In this document: piece after piece, positions 1-5,714 of the stretch | How positions within the stretch are numbered: the stretch's first letter is position 1 | Layout: every line of letters starts with the position of its first letter | NCBI GenBank assembly: GCA_003506095.1 | Contig: DNWZ01000583.1 | Coordinates: 1 to 10,062 of the forward strand | Source of the DNA: Planctomycetaceae bacterium | GTDB taxonomy: Bacteria > Planctomycetota > Planctomycetia > Pirellulales > Pirellulaceae | Direction: 5' to 3' | Length of the DNA: 10,062 nucleotides | Notes under the pieces: generated by a model | Told to the model about the DNA's origin: nothing | The model's database searches: none | What the model saw: the letters and a program-made list of their open reading frames with translations, nothing else | Position numbers and translations under genes: made by a program

Positions 1-2
1 CA

Positions 3-569
3 ATCACGAACGATGGATTTGGTGCATACGTCTGGGATTTCATTCCGCTCAAGATCGCAAGCGGTCATGACTTCATTCGCTTTCCGCACCTCACCATGTC
101 GTTCCGTCCGCAAGATTGCATCGCAGCAGTCACGATACCCAATGGCATTTCCGGAGGCTTCCGGTCTCGCCTCAAGGCTGCCGGCCTCGACGGATTCATT
201 GAATTAATGGTCAGTATCCAATCTCGATTGTCGCCCGTCCTTCGGTCTTCGAAGGGATCTCGGGCTATCGTGTACGCAACCCAACGTCACTACAAATCGC
301 AACGTTCAACGCCCCAAATCGACGGCCGTCTCGAAGCTGACCTACGGACATGTATTCGGGACAATAAATCGCCGGTAAAGTACCAGCCAGAATGGATCGA
401 ATCGATTTACAACGTGTTGATTCGCAAACGATCGAACATTCAGTGTGGCGTCGAAGCTCGATTCTCCTATGCTTGCCCAATCGTTCAATCACCTGAAGCC
501 GTCGACCTTTTTGCCGAGACCTGGAAGGCCGTCGAACCATTGATTTCATTCGCCTTGGCAGATGCCTAA
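3..569 (+). CDS. Unrecognised conserved-looking protein, 3' end only
   Basis: The frame is open from the first complete codon (position 3) to the TAA at 567-569, giving 188 residues, and no in-frame stop occurs before the first ATG at 96. The visible part therefore starts inside a longer gene, and ATG 96 is probably an internal Met. The sequence has normal globular composition: mixed charge, a central basic stretch around YATQRHYKSQRSTP, a later KYQPEWIESIYNVL segment, and no membrane segment or signal peptide. I do not recognise a named domain. The strand is opposite to 632-925, with 62 bp between the two stop codons, so the genes are convergent. The antisense frame 265-648 lacks comparable composition and is treated as a shadow. 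I am confident that it codes, and not of its function. Confidence 0.75.
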   Translation: MTNDGFGAYVWDFIPLKIASGHDFIRFPHLTMSFRPQDCIAAVTIPNGISGGFRSRLKAAGLDGFIELMVSIQSRLSPVLRSSKGSRAIVYATQRHYKSQRSTPQIDGRLEADLRTCIRDNKSPVKYQPEWIESIYNVLIRKRSNIQCGVEARFSYACPIVQSPEAVDLFAETWKAVEPLISFALADA

Positions 570-631
570 AGTTTCCTAAGGTTAGATGATTGCTTACCAA
601 GCAAAACTCGATCTTTAGGCCACTCGCAATG

Positions 632-925
632 CTAATCAGTGCCACCACTGACCACCAAGCATGCTTTCAGCCATGCGAATTCTGATTGGCTCAACACCCA
701 TTCGGTTGATGGGCCATTGGTGACGTCGATGGCGGTGTTCCAGCCGATGTCGCCGCCTCGGAGGGTGGCGATGCCGGTTTTTCGGTCGCGGGTGAAGATC
801 CATTGCTCGCCGTGCTCGTTCTCGAAGTAGCCGATGTAGACGTGCGATTCGTCGCCGCCCGCGATCGGTGGGTCGCCGCAGGTTGCTGCGTGATGGTTCG
901 GGAGCTTTAAGAGTGGTTCGGACAT
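632..925 (-). CDS. Small conserved hypothetical protein (97 aa)
   Basis: The ATG is at 925-923 and the TAG at 634-632, giving a 97-residue protein. It starts MSEPLLKLPNHHAA and contains a compact, probably beta-rich core (SHVYIGYFENEHGEQWIF, then a basic RDRKTG turn and LRGGDIGW). It ends with an aromatic helix-like segment (SEFAWLKACL). No signal peptide, membrane helix or catalytic motif is visible. The text resembles a short hypothetical protein that I associate with planctomycete genomes; this is memory, not a search. Upstream, a GGGG run lies about 12 bases before the ATG on the minus strand and no good Shine-Dalgarno is visible. It stands alone and is probably transcribed separately from the operon ending at the terminator 1051-1083. 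Its function is unknown. Confidence 0.75.
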   Translation of the reverse strand: MSEPLLKLPNHHAATCGDPPIAGGDESHVYIGYFENEHGEQWIFTRDRKTGIATLRGGDIGWNTAIDVTNGPSTEWVLSQSEFAWLKACLVVSGGTD

Positions 926-1050
926 CGGTTTGTTTGCCCCATGTTTTTTGGTTTGCGTTGTTTTTTATCGTGGCTTGGCGGGCTTGCCTCGCCTTGGTCC
1001 GAACCTATCGAGACGCGTGGGTTTCAGCAAGCTCGATGTTGGTTGTGTCC

Positions 1051-1083
1051 AAAAACGAAAAAAGCCGGCGGTTAAGCCGGCTT
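1051..1083 (-). terminator. Intrinsic terminator of the ADP-ribose-type operon
   Basis: A perfect 8-bp inverted repeat, AAGCCGGC (1062-1069) and GCCGGCTT (1076-1083), encloses a 6-base loop. Read on the minus strand, the stem is followed by TTTTTT, CG, then TTTTT (1061-1051), the form of a rho-independent terminator for leftward transcription. It lies 56 bp past the stop at 1140. The plus-strand reading has no T-run after the stem, so the orientation is clear. Confidence 0.85.
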
Positions 1084-1139
1084 GGGTAGATGGGTTTCGT
1101 AATGAAGTTTGATCGGTCGATTGTCTGGTCTATCGAGAC

Positions 1140-1640
1140 TTAGGTTGACCCTCCGTCATTGGATGATTCTTCGTCGGGTTGGACGGGATGCACGACGGGA
1201 TAGGGCGGCATGTCGGGGTAGTGTTCGCCGGGGTGGCCGGGTGGGAGATTGTCGGGGGCGGAATAGCCGGGCGGGACGTGGGAGGGGTGGTCGGGCGGCA
1301 GGCGGGGCCAGGTGTGGATCGGTGGGTAGGCTTCCAGCACGACGGGCTCTTCGGGTTCGGGCGGCCAGGGCCAATCCTCGGGCCACCAGTCGGGGCGCGG
1401 TCCGAGGTCGTCGCTGGAACTGGCGGTGGTGGATTCGTCACCTTCGTCGCTGTCGTCGTTGGTGGAGCTGCCTTCGGGGATGTAGGGCGATTGGCTGCCT
1501 GGTGGATCGAATGGCGGGACGAACGGTGGTGGCGGCAGCTCGGGGCGGTAGCTGGAGAATTCATTTTCAATGAAATTTTTGCGGTTCCGTGTCGGAAACC
1601 GGTCGAGAGACTCAACGACCTTGCGAAAGCCGATCTGCAT
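1140..1640 (-). CDS. Proline-rich, acidic low-complexity protein (166 aa)
   Basis: A minus-strand frame from ATG 1640-1638 to TAA 1142-1140. The first ~35 residues look ordinary (MQIGFRKVVESLDRFPTRNR). The rest is low complexity: a PPPPFVPPFDPP block, an acidic Ser/Asp/Glu block (about residues 58-77), a Trp/Pro block (DWWPEDWPWPPEPEEP) and a His/Pro/Gly tail (LPPDHPSHVPPGYSAP). There is no membrane span or catalytic motif; it is probably disordered and perhaps a binding linker or surface protein. The start overlaps the upstream phosphoesterase gene by 29 bp, consistent with coupled translation, and a strong terminator follows its stop. Both favour this strand over the glycine-rich mirror frame on the plus strand (1179-1685). 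The upstream bases show no clear Shine-Dalgarno, so the true start could be internal. I assign no function. Confidence 0.6.
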   Translation of the reverse strand: MQIGFRKVVESLDRFPTRNRKNFIENEFSSYRPELPPPPFVPPFDPPGSQSPYIPEGSSTNDDSDEGDESTTASSSDDLGPRPDWWPEDWPWPPEPEEPVVLEAYPPIHTWPRLPPDHPSHVPPGYSAPDNLPPGHPGEHYPDMPPYPVVHPVQPDEESSNDGGST

Positions 1641-2403
1641 GAATGTCTCGGATCAATGGATTCGCTCGAATTTTATCGGCGGTGAGTTGGTGGTCGTATT
1701 CGACGCGAACAAATCGAAGTTGCTGATCGCGAAGAATAACAAACGATGCTCGTGGATCGCTGTCTCGAGGTTGGCCGACCGATCCAACGCTACATATGCA
1801 CGGCCCGTTTGGTGAGAACCAACCATCTCCTACCTCGAGGAAATCTTTATAAGTCCAAGGCATTGTAGAGGAATCGTGGGTGGTTCTGAGATGCACGCCC
1901 GCTAAATGGTTATGACCGCAAAACGCAAGCGGAGCTGATTGTTCGACAACACGGTCTAACTTCTGCGGAGTGAAAATATCTTCTGGAAAGATCCAGTCGC
2001 TAAAATCGCGGGGCATCGCGTGAAAAAAGGCAATGTCACCAGCGAGTTTTGCAACGCAACCTGACTTGAGGATCTGCTGTATGGATTCATCGCCAGCGAT
2101 CTCATCGCGTACCCATCGCAATTGTTCAAGCAGGAACGTTGACCAACAAGGATCATCCGACGATATCGCGGCGGCATCCCAGTCGCCGATGATGCGTGTT
2201 TCACAGTGCTTCAGCAAGTGGATGCATTCGATGGGGTTCGGACCGTAACCAACAATGTCCCCCAAACACACGATCCGTTGAACGCCGACTGATTCGATGT
2301 AGCCTAACACGGAAACCAAAGCTTCGAGATTTCCGTGAATATCGCTGATGATCGCTAGAGCGTCCGATCCTGGACTGGGGTTTGGAATAGAGTTGCGACT
2401 CAT
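1612..2403 (-). CDS. Calcineurin-like metallophosphoesterase (YfcE/MJ0936-type)
   Basis: A 263-residue protein of the small cytoplasmic metallophosphatase family, which cleaves phosphomonoesters or phosphodiesters with two bound metals. Motifs in order: SDIHGN (20-25, metal ligands D21/H23), GDIVGYGPNP (48-57, D49), GDWD (73-76), FFHAMPRD (126-133, H128), CGHNH (162-166), and the family tail signature GSVGQPRD (207-214). The third motif is normally GNH[DE]; here Asn is Asp and His is Trp. The overall length and order match the family. An ATG at 2427 also exists, but ATG 2403 is chosen: it overlaps the previous gene's stop as ATGA and has GGAGAG (2415-2410) six bases ahead. The substrate is unknown. 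In this operon a cyclic or monoester phosphate of ADP-ribose or RNA is an attractive inference. Confidence 0.9.
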   Translation of the reverse strand: MSRNSIPNPSPGSDALAIISDIHGNLEALVSVLGYIESVGVQRIVCLGDIVGYGPNPIECIHLLKHCETRIIGDWDAAAISSDDPCWSTFLLEQLRWVRDEIAGDESIQQILKSGCVAKLAGDIAFFHAMPRDFSDWIFPEDIFTPQKLDRVVEQSAPLAFCGHNHLAGVHLRTTHDSSTMPWTYKDFLEVGDGWFSPNGPCICSVGSVGQPRDSDPRASFVILRDQQLRFVRVEYDHQLTADKIRANPLIRDIHADRLSQGR

Positions 2404-3059
2404 TGGAGTCTCTCCAAAACAGACCATTGCTCTCGATTCAAGTCGACGCCTGGTCGCACCGACTTCACCATCGCGATCGCGTCTGTCGCCGTTTTTGCTT
2501 CTCCCGATACGAGCAGAACCGCAGCCGCAACGAGACCTGTCCGACCGTGGCCTTGGGCACAGTGGATCAAGACAGGTTTCGGCATACCATCGACTTCCGC
2601 CGCCAAACCACGAAGTTCATCTGCCGTTACTCCTGAACCGTCCAGCATTGGAAAACATGTGTATGACTGAAGCTTCCAGCGATGGTTGGGTTCGGTGAAT
2701 TCGCACGTCAAGTCAACCACCGAAGCGATATTCTCCGGTAACTCGTGATGAAGTAGGCGACGTGAAAGCGCGAGATCGTCGTGAAGCCAGTTCAATTTCG
2801 GTTCGCGTGACAGCAATCGAATCAGATGCCACACCGCGGTCGCGTACAGCACGTACGGCAACACAAGCAACGTCCCGAGCTTGGAACGCCGACCATCAAA
2901 ACGCTTGCCAAGCACACCAGGTGCAGAGAATAAGTAGGCTGCCGAAACGACTCCGAACGAGAACGCTGGATAGAAAAGCAGCCATGCCCAAGGACCACCA
3001 CGAACGGCAGCAACCAACATTGCCACTGCCAACAAGAGAAAAAGGAAACCGTACTTCAT
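2400..3059 (-). CDS. Membrane-anchored dual-specificity (Cys-based) phosphatase
   Basis: 219 residues. The N-terminal ~85 residues hold about three hydrophobic segments (roughly 3-19, 24-47 and 61-83), so the enzyme is predicted to sit in the cytoplasmic membrane. The C-terminal half is a dual-specificity phosphatase domain. It has the P-loop HCAQGHGRTG (166-175), giving the CX5R signature with nucleophile C167 and phosphate-binding R173, and FPMLDGSG (136-143) with D140 as the likely general acid. VVDLTCEF (114-121) is a typical core strand. The ATG at 3059 has AAGGA at 3070-3066, which overlaps the stop of the upstream macro-domain gene. The stop overlaps the next start by 4 bp (ATGA). Family substrates include phosphoproteins, phosphoinositides and small phosphates. 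Its substrate here cannot be read from sequence, and a role with ADP-ribose phosphates is inference. Confidence 0.9.
   Translation of the reverse strand: MKYGFLFLLLAVAMLVAAVRGGPWAWLLFYPAFSFGVVSAAYLFSAPGVLGKRFDGRRSKLGTLLVLPYVLYATAVWHLIRLLSREPKLNWLHDDLALSRRLLHHELPENIASVVDLTCEFTEPNHRWKLQSYTCFPMLDGSGVTADELRGLAAEVDGMPKPVLIHCAQGHGRTGLVAAAVLLVSGEAKTATDAIAMVKSVRPGVDLNREQWSVLERLQ
2410..2415 (-). promoter_or_regulatory. Shine-Dalgarno deciding the phosphoesterase start
   Basis: GGAGAG on the minus strand sits six bases before ATG 2403 and inside the end of the phosphatase gene. With the ATGA stop/start overlap it points to coupled translation and argues against the ATG at 2427. Confidence 0.6.
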
Positions 3060-3069
3060 TCCGTTTCCT

Positions 3070-3591
3070 TTAAGTCACATCGCGAGTCACTGAGATAGCT
3101 TCAAAAAGCTCGGATCGATGCTCGTCCGATCGGACCACGATTGTCAACGTAAGACCATCGAACCGAGGTTCACCTGCAAGCGGTGCCACCGCTGTTCCAA
3201 AATCAGCAATCGACATCGGGCCGTATCCGGTGGCCAGGGTCGGCGTTGAGATCGTCTTCGCGCCAGCCTTGATCGCGAGATCTAAAGCGGCGACAACGGT
3301 CTGGCGGACGAGTTTGATGGAAGAGTCGTAGAACGGGTCAATCGCAACCGCATGTAGAATTAAACTGAACGGCAGGCCTCCGGCAGCGCTCTGAACGACT
3401 GTTCCAGCAGGGACGGCAGAGAGCCCTTTGCTTTTCAAGTGTTCGTGCAACTCCTCTTGAATCGTCGGCCCAACTGCTGAAAGGATCGCTCCATTGACGC
3501 CGCCGGAAAGATTCAACCATGGGTTAGCGGTAGAAATCAACACATCAGCGGCAACTGCAAGTACATTACCGACTTCAAGGTTGATTTTCAT
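3070..3591 (-). CDS. Macro-domain protein 2 (ADP-ribose-binding fold)
   Basis: 173 residues from ATG 3591. The whole protein is one macro domain: an early strand (VLISTANPWLNLSGGVNGAI, 17-36, the ligand-loop equivalent of the family's N..N....GGGV.GAI) and PAGTVVQSAAGGLPF (61-75). Then come ILHAVAIDPFY (78-88) and the second phosphate loop ATGYGPMS (120-127). Macro domains bind ADP-ribose and many hydrolyse O-acetyl-ADP-ribose, ADP-ribose-1''-phosphate or protein/nucleic-acid ADP-ribose links. A TTG at 3600 would add three residues; ATG is preferred although the Shine-Dalgarno is weak. It is the second of two tandem macro genes, 19 bp after the first and 10 bp before the phosphatase, and the two share little sequence. 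The fold is confident; binding versus hydrolase activity is undecided. Confidence 0.85.
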   Translation of the reverse strand: MKINLEVGNVLAVAADVLISTANPWLNLSGGVNGAILSAVGPTIQEELHEHLKSKGLSAVPAGTVVQSAAGGLPFSLILHAVAIDPFYDSSIKLVRQTVVAALDLAIKAGAKTISTPTLATGYGPMSIADFGTAVAPLAGEPRFDGLTLTIVVRSDEHRSELFEAISVTRDVT

Positions 3592-3610
3592 TTGAAACAA
3601 TCCGGTGCAT

Positions 3611-4081
3611 TCAGGTCTTCCTAAATTGAACGATGACGATTCGACCCGCGAAGCGAACAGCCGCGAGTTCGTCCTTCATCATATCAAGAACAGCGACAGT
3701 CGATCCTCCACCTGTGCCAGCACCGATTAGTGGAAATGCAATCGAGGTGAAATCTTCTTCCTCCGCCAACGCGATTGCATTGCGGCATGAATCTCGGATC
3801 GACCTTTCACTCGACCGCCACCACATGCTGATGCCGGCCACGTGGATGATGGCCTTGAATGGCAGATCGCCCGCAGTGGTGAGCACTGCGCCGCCAAGCG
3901 GTATTGCCCCGTGCTTAGCAAGCTCACGAAACGGAGCGTATCCAGCACGGCGCTTAATCGCTCCTGAGACACCCTGAGGAAGCAGCAGCCACCAGGAAAT
4001 GATGTTTCGATTCCAAGCGTTAACGATAACGTCGACGTCTTGGTCCAATAGATCGCCGTCAACGACTTCCAGTTTGCTCAT
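3611..4081 (-). CDS. Macro-domain protein 1 (Appr-1''-p/YmdB-like)
   Basis: 156 residues from ATG 4081 to TGA 3613-3611. It is a stand-alone macro domain: EVVDGDLLDQDVDVIVNAWN (5-24) gives the starting strands and the adenine-binding Asp/Asn region. QGVSGAIKRRAG (36-47) is the first ADP-ribose loop, IPLGGAVLTTAGDLPFKAIIHVAG (60-83) the core, and FPLIGAGTGGG (116-126) the diphosphate loop. An unusual aromatic, bulky stretch (NRNIISWWLLLPQG, 24-37) replaces the usual short glycine-rich lead into the loop. It begins six bases after the stop of kptA, the RNA 2'-phosphotransferase, whose by-product is an ADP-ribose phosphate that macro domains are known to recognise. The neighbour thus supports ADP-ribose-1''-phosphate processing or binding (inference). 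Confidence 0.88.
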   Translation of the reverse strand: MSKLEVVDGDLLDQDVDVIVNAWNRNIISWWLLLPQGVSGAIKRRAGYAPFRELAKHGAIPLGGAVLTTAGDLPFKAIIHVAGISMWWRSSERSIRDSCRNAIALAEEEDFTSIAFPLIGAGTGGGSTVAVLDMMKDELAAVRFAGRIVIVQFRKT

Positions 4082-4087
4082 TGGCGA

Positions 4088-4642
4088 TCACGTTGGGAAA
4101 GTCAGATATTGCGGTGGCACAGCGTCGACCAGCCAAACACCGTTGGCTGAAAGGTAAAAGAGATGTCCTTGTTGATGCATCGCCGTAGCGTCGACCTGGA
4201 GAACGATTGGCTTGCCTCGTCGTGAACCTACTTTGGTTGCCGTCGCTGCATCGGATGAAAGGTGGACGTGGTTTCGGGATCGCTTTTGTAGCCCAGTCGC
4301 TCGAATGCTCTCCAGAAATGCTGCAACGGTTCCGTGATAGAGCGTTTGTGGTGGCTTTGCTTCGTCAAGTTTCAAATCGACGTTGGCCAATGAGTGCCCT
4401 TGATTGGCACGAATGCGAAGCCCATCGTCGCTTAACGCGAATCACTTCTTGTCACTCGTCGCGACGACTTCGTGGAGCAACTCAAGAGACAAAGCCTTGC
4501 CTCGTTCATTGGCATTGGCAATGAGCTGATTGATGTCCAGCCATCCTTCATCATCCAGTTGCATTCCAACGACTTCAGGTTGATGCCTGAGAACAAGGCT
4601 CAGGAATTTACTGGTAGCCGTTAGATTTTTTTCGTGGGTCAT
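4088..4642 (-). pseudogene. kptA: RNA 2'-phosphotransferase KptA/Tpt1 interrupted by one in-frame TGA
   Basis: KptA/Tpt1 transfers an RNA 2'-phosphate to NAD+, giving ADP-ribose 1''-2'' cyclic phosphate and nicotinamide. From ATG 4642 the frame reads 184 codons to the TGA at 4090-4088, as long as the E. coli protein. It stays collinear with the family: SKFLSLVLRHQPE (11-23, with catalytic R19/H20), DDEGWLDINQL (30-40), EVVATSDKK (58-66), IRANQGHS (77-84), LYHGT (101-105), HVHLSSDAATATKVGSRRG (125-143) and NGVWL. Codon 67 (4444-4442) is TGA. Family members have Arg here (KKRF), equivalent to E. coli R69 and yeast Arg71, so CGA to TGA explains it. There is no frame change, and the part after the stop has no good start (TTG 4390). 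A TTG at 4651 is possible but ATG fits. It begins 5 bp after the nitroreductase stop. Confidence 0.88.
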
Positions 4643-4647
4643 CAAAG

Positions 4648-5253
4648 TCAAAACCCATTTTCGATGGTGATATCAGCCAACGGCAGTTGTCCTGGCTTCG
4701 GCCAGGCGTCTTTGGTCCCTTTGCCGATCGCGACCATCGGTCCCATGACGTGGTCGTCAGGCAAGTTGATGAGCTTGGCGACGCCTTCGATGTCGAATCC
4801 GATCATGGGACAGGACTGATAACCCATGCCTTGCGCGGCGAGCATCATCGTTTGCATCGCCATCCCGATGCTGCGTTGCGCCTCGTCTCGCTGCAGCCAC
4901 TCGCGGCCCTCGTGGAACGGCCCCATCCATCCGACCAACATCTCAGCGACTTCCTTCGGAGCGTTCGCAAAGTAACGCGACGGCTCTTTCTGCCACGCCT
5001 TCATGTCGGCGGTGAACAGAACGAGCAGCGATGCGTCGGTCATCTGTGCTTGGTCGTTTCCGAACTCCTTACGAATCTTCGCTCGCAGATCCGGATCGCG
5101 AAGGATGACGAATCGCCAGTGCTGGATATTGAAGCTGGTCGGGGCTTGGATGGTGGCTTCAAACAGCTCCTTTTCTTCGGCCGCGGTCATCCGGTGGTCG
5201 GCGTCGAACTGCTTGATCGCGCGGCGGTTATAGATCGCTTCTTTAACTTGCAT
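4648..5253 (-). CDS. Nitroreductase-family flavoprotein (201 aa)
   Basis: An FMN-dependent NAD(P)H oxidoreductase of the nitroreductase family, cytoplasmic and usually dimeric. It has the N-terminal phosphate-binding signature YNRRAIKQFD (8-17) and the FMN-contact segment APTSFNIQHWRFVILRD (37-53). These are followed by the long helix of RSIGMAMQTMMLAAQGMGY (127-145) and SCPMIGFDIEGVAKLINLP (147-165). The C-terminal strand MVAIGKGTKD (173-182) completes the fold. Length is normal. An open frame continues upstream to 5331, but ATG 5253 is chosen because AAGGA (5264-5260) lies six bases ahead and the family signature begins immediately after. It is the first gene of the leftward run and is divergent from the toxin-antitoxin pair at 5343. 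The natural substrate (quinone, nitro-compound, enone) is not evident. A link to the ADP-ribose genes behind it is unexplained. Confidence 0.92.
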   Translation of the reverse strand: MQVKEAIYNRRAIKQFDADHRMTAAEEKELFEATIQAPTSFNIQHWRFVILRDPDLRAKIRKEFGNDQAQMTDASLLVLFTADMKAWQKEPSRYFANAPKEVAEMLVGWMGPFHEGREWLQRDEAQRSIGMAMQTMMLAAQGMGYQSCPMIGFDIEGVAKLINLPDDHVMGPMVAIGKGTKDAWPKPGQLPLADITIENGF

Positions 5254-5259
5254 GGTGGA

Positions 5260-5264
5260 TCCTT
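5260..5264 (-). promoter_or_regulatory. Shine-Dalgarno deciding the nitroreductase start
   Basis: AAGGA on the minus strand is six bases ahead of ATG 5253. It supports the 201-residue form rather than the longer open frame starting at 5331, whose extra 26 residues do not match the family start. Confidence 0.6.
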
Positions 5265-5284
5265 GTAGTTGGCATGGATTGTTT

Positions 5285-5335
5285 TTGGAAAGTTGAATCA
5301 TGAGTAGCATTATGCTACCATGGCAATGCAAGGAG
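5285..5335 (+). promoter_or_regulatory. Toxin-antitoxin promoter with palindromic operator and ribosome binding site
   Basis: TTGGAA (5285-5290) and CATTAT (5308-5313) are 17 bp apart, a sigma70-like pair reading toward the antitoxin. The -10 lies inside a perfect 15-base palindrome, GTAGCATTATGCTAC (5304-5318, 7-bp arms around one T). This is the usual position for autorepression by an antitoxin. AAGGAG (5330-5335) is seven bases before ATG 5343. The palindrome also sits in the upstream region of the divergent nitroreductase operon, so both directions may be affected. The palindrome and ribosome site are seen directly; the promoter and repressor roles are inferred. Confidence 0.55.
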
Positions 5336-5342
5336 AAAAACC

Positions 5343-5714
5343 ATGGGACAACCAGTCAAGCTTTCTGATGAATTGGTTTGCGACGCGCGAGCATCGGCGG
5401 AGATCACGCAGCGAAGCATTGCCGGCCAAATCGAATTCTGGGCGGCGCTGGGCAAGTCGCTCGAGCCGATCTTGCGTGGCGATCGAGCGATGGCACTGAG
5501 GCAATCGGGGGCGGCTCGGCCATTGTCCGAAGCGATTGCGGAGGTGGATTCGCCGGCGGGTCGACAGCGTGTCAGCGATTACCTCAAGACGCGAGCCTTC
5601 CCTCATTTTGAACCAATTGCTGATCGCCCAGGTTTACTTCGAAAGACCGACGAGGATGGCACCGAAACGATTGGACGGTTTGTCAATCGAGTCTTCGAAC
5701 CGGCCGATGAGTGA
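5343..5714 (+). CDS. ParD-like antitoxin of a type II toxin-antitoxin pair
   Basis: 123 residues, ATG 5343 to TGA 5712-5714. The N-terminal part matches the ParD_like family: MGQPVKLSDELVCDARASAE followed by RSIAGQIEFWAALGKSLEPIL (residues 22-42), a ribbon-helix-helix-like DNA-binding half. The C-terminal half (from about residue 75) is polar and charged (RQRVSDYLKTRAFPHFEP) and presumably the toxin-binding part. Members of this family commonly precede a zeta-type kinase toxin, as here: the stop overlaps the toxin's possible GTG start by 3 bp (or its ATG by 1 bp). The 15-bp palindrome 24 bp upstream is the natural candidate operator. It has no relation to the leftward operon apart from the shared intergenic region. 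Confidence 0.85.
   Translation: MGQPVKLSDELVCDARASAEITQRSIAGQIEFWAALGKSLEPILRGDRAMALRQSGAARPLSEAIAEVDSPAGRQRVSDYLKTRAFPHFEPIADRPGLLRKTDEDGTETIGRFVNRVFEPADE

Noticed and set aside
265..648. Minus-strand frame of 127 codons
   Set aside because: It is antisense to the open frame 3-569, is rich in Arg/Ser without recognisable structure, and overlaps the gene at 632-925.
1179..1685. Plus-strand glycine-rich frame of 168 codons
   Set aside because: It mirrors the proline-rich minus-strand frame, has repetitive Gly/Val composition, and the terminator after 1140 points to leftward transcription.
4088..4390. The 3' part of kptA as a separate small gene starting at TTG 4390
   Set aside because: It is in the same frame as the 5' part, continues the KptA alignment without a gap, and has no credible start. 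It is one gene with a nonsense codon.
4442..4444. TGA as selenocysteine or a reassigned codon
   Set aside because: The family has Arg here, not Cys. Other genes in the window end with TGA and use TGG for Trp, so no recoding is indicated.
4687..5268. Long plus-strand frame of 193 codons
   Set aside because: It is antisense to the nitroreductase, which shows clear family motifs. The composition is that of a shadow frame.
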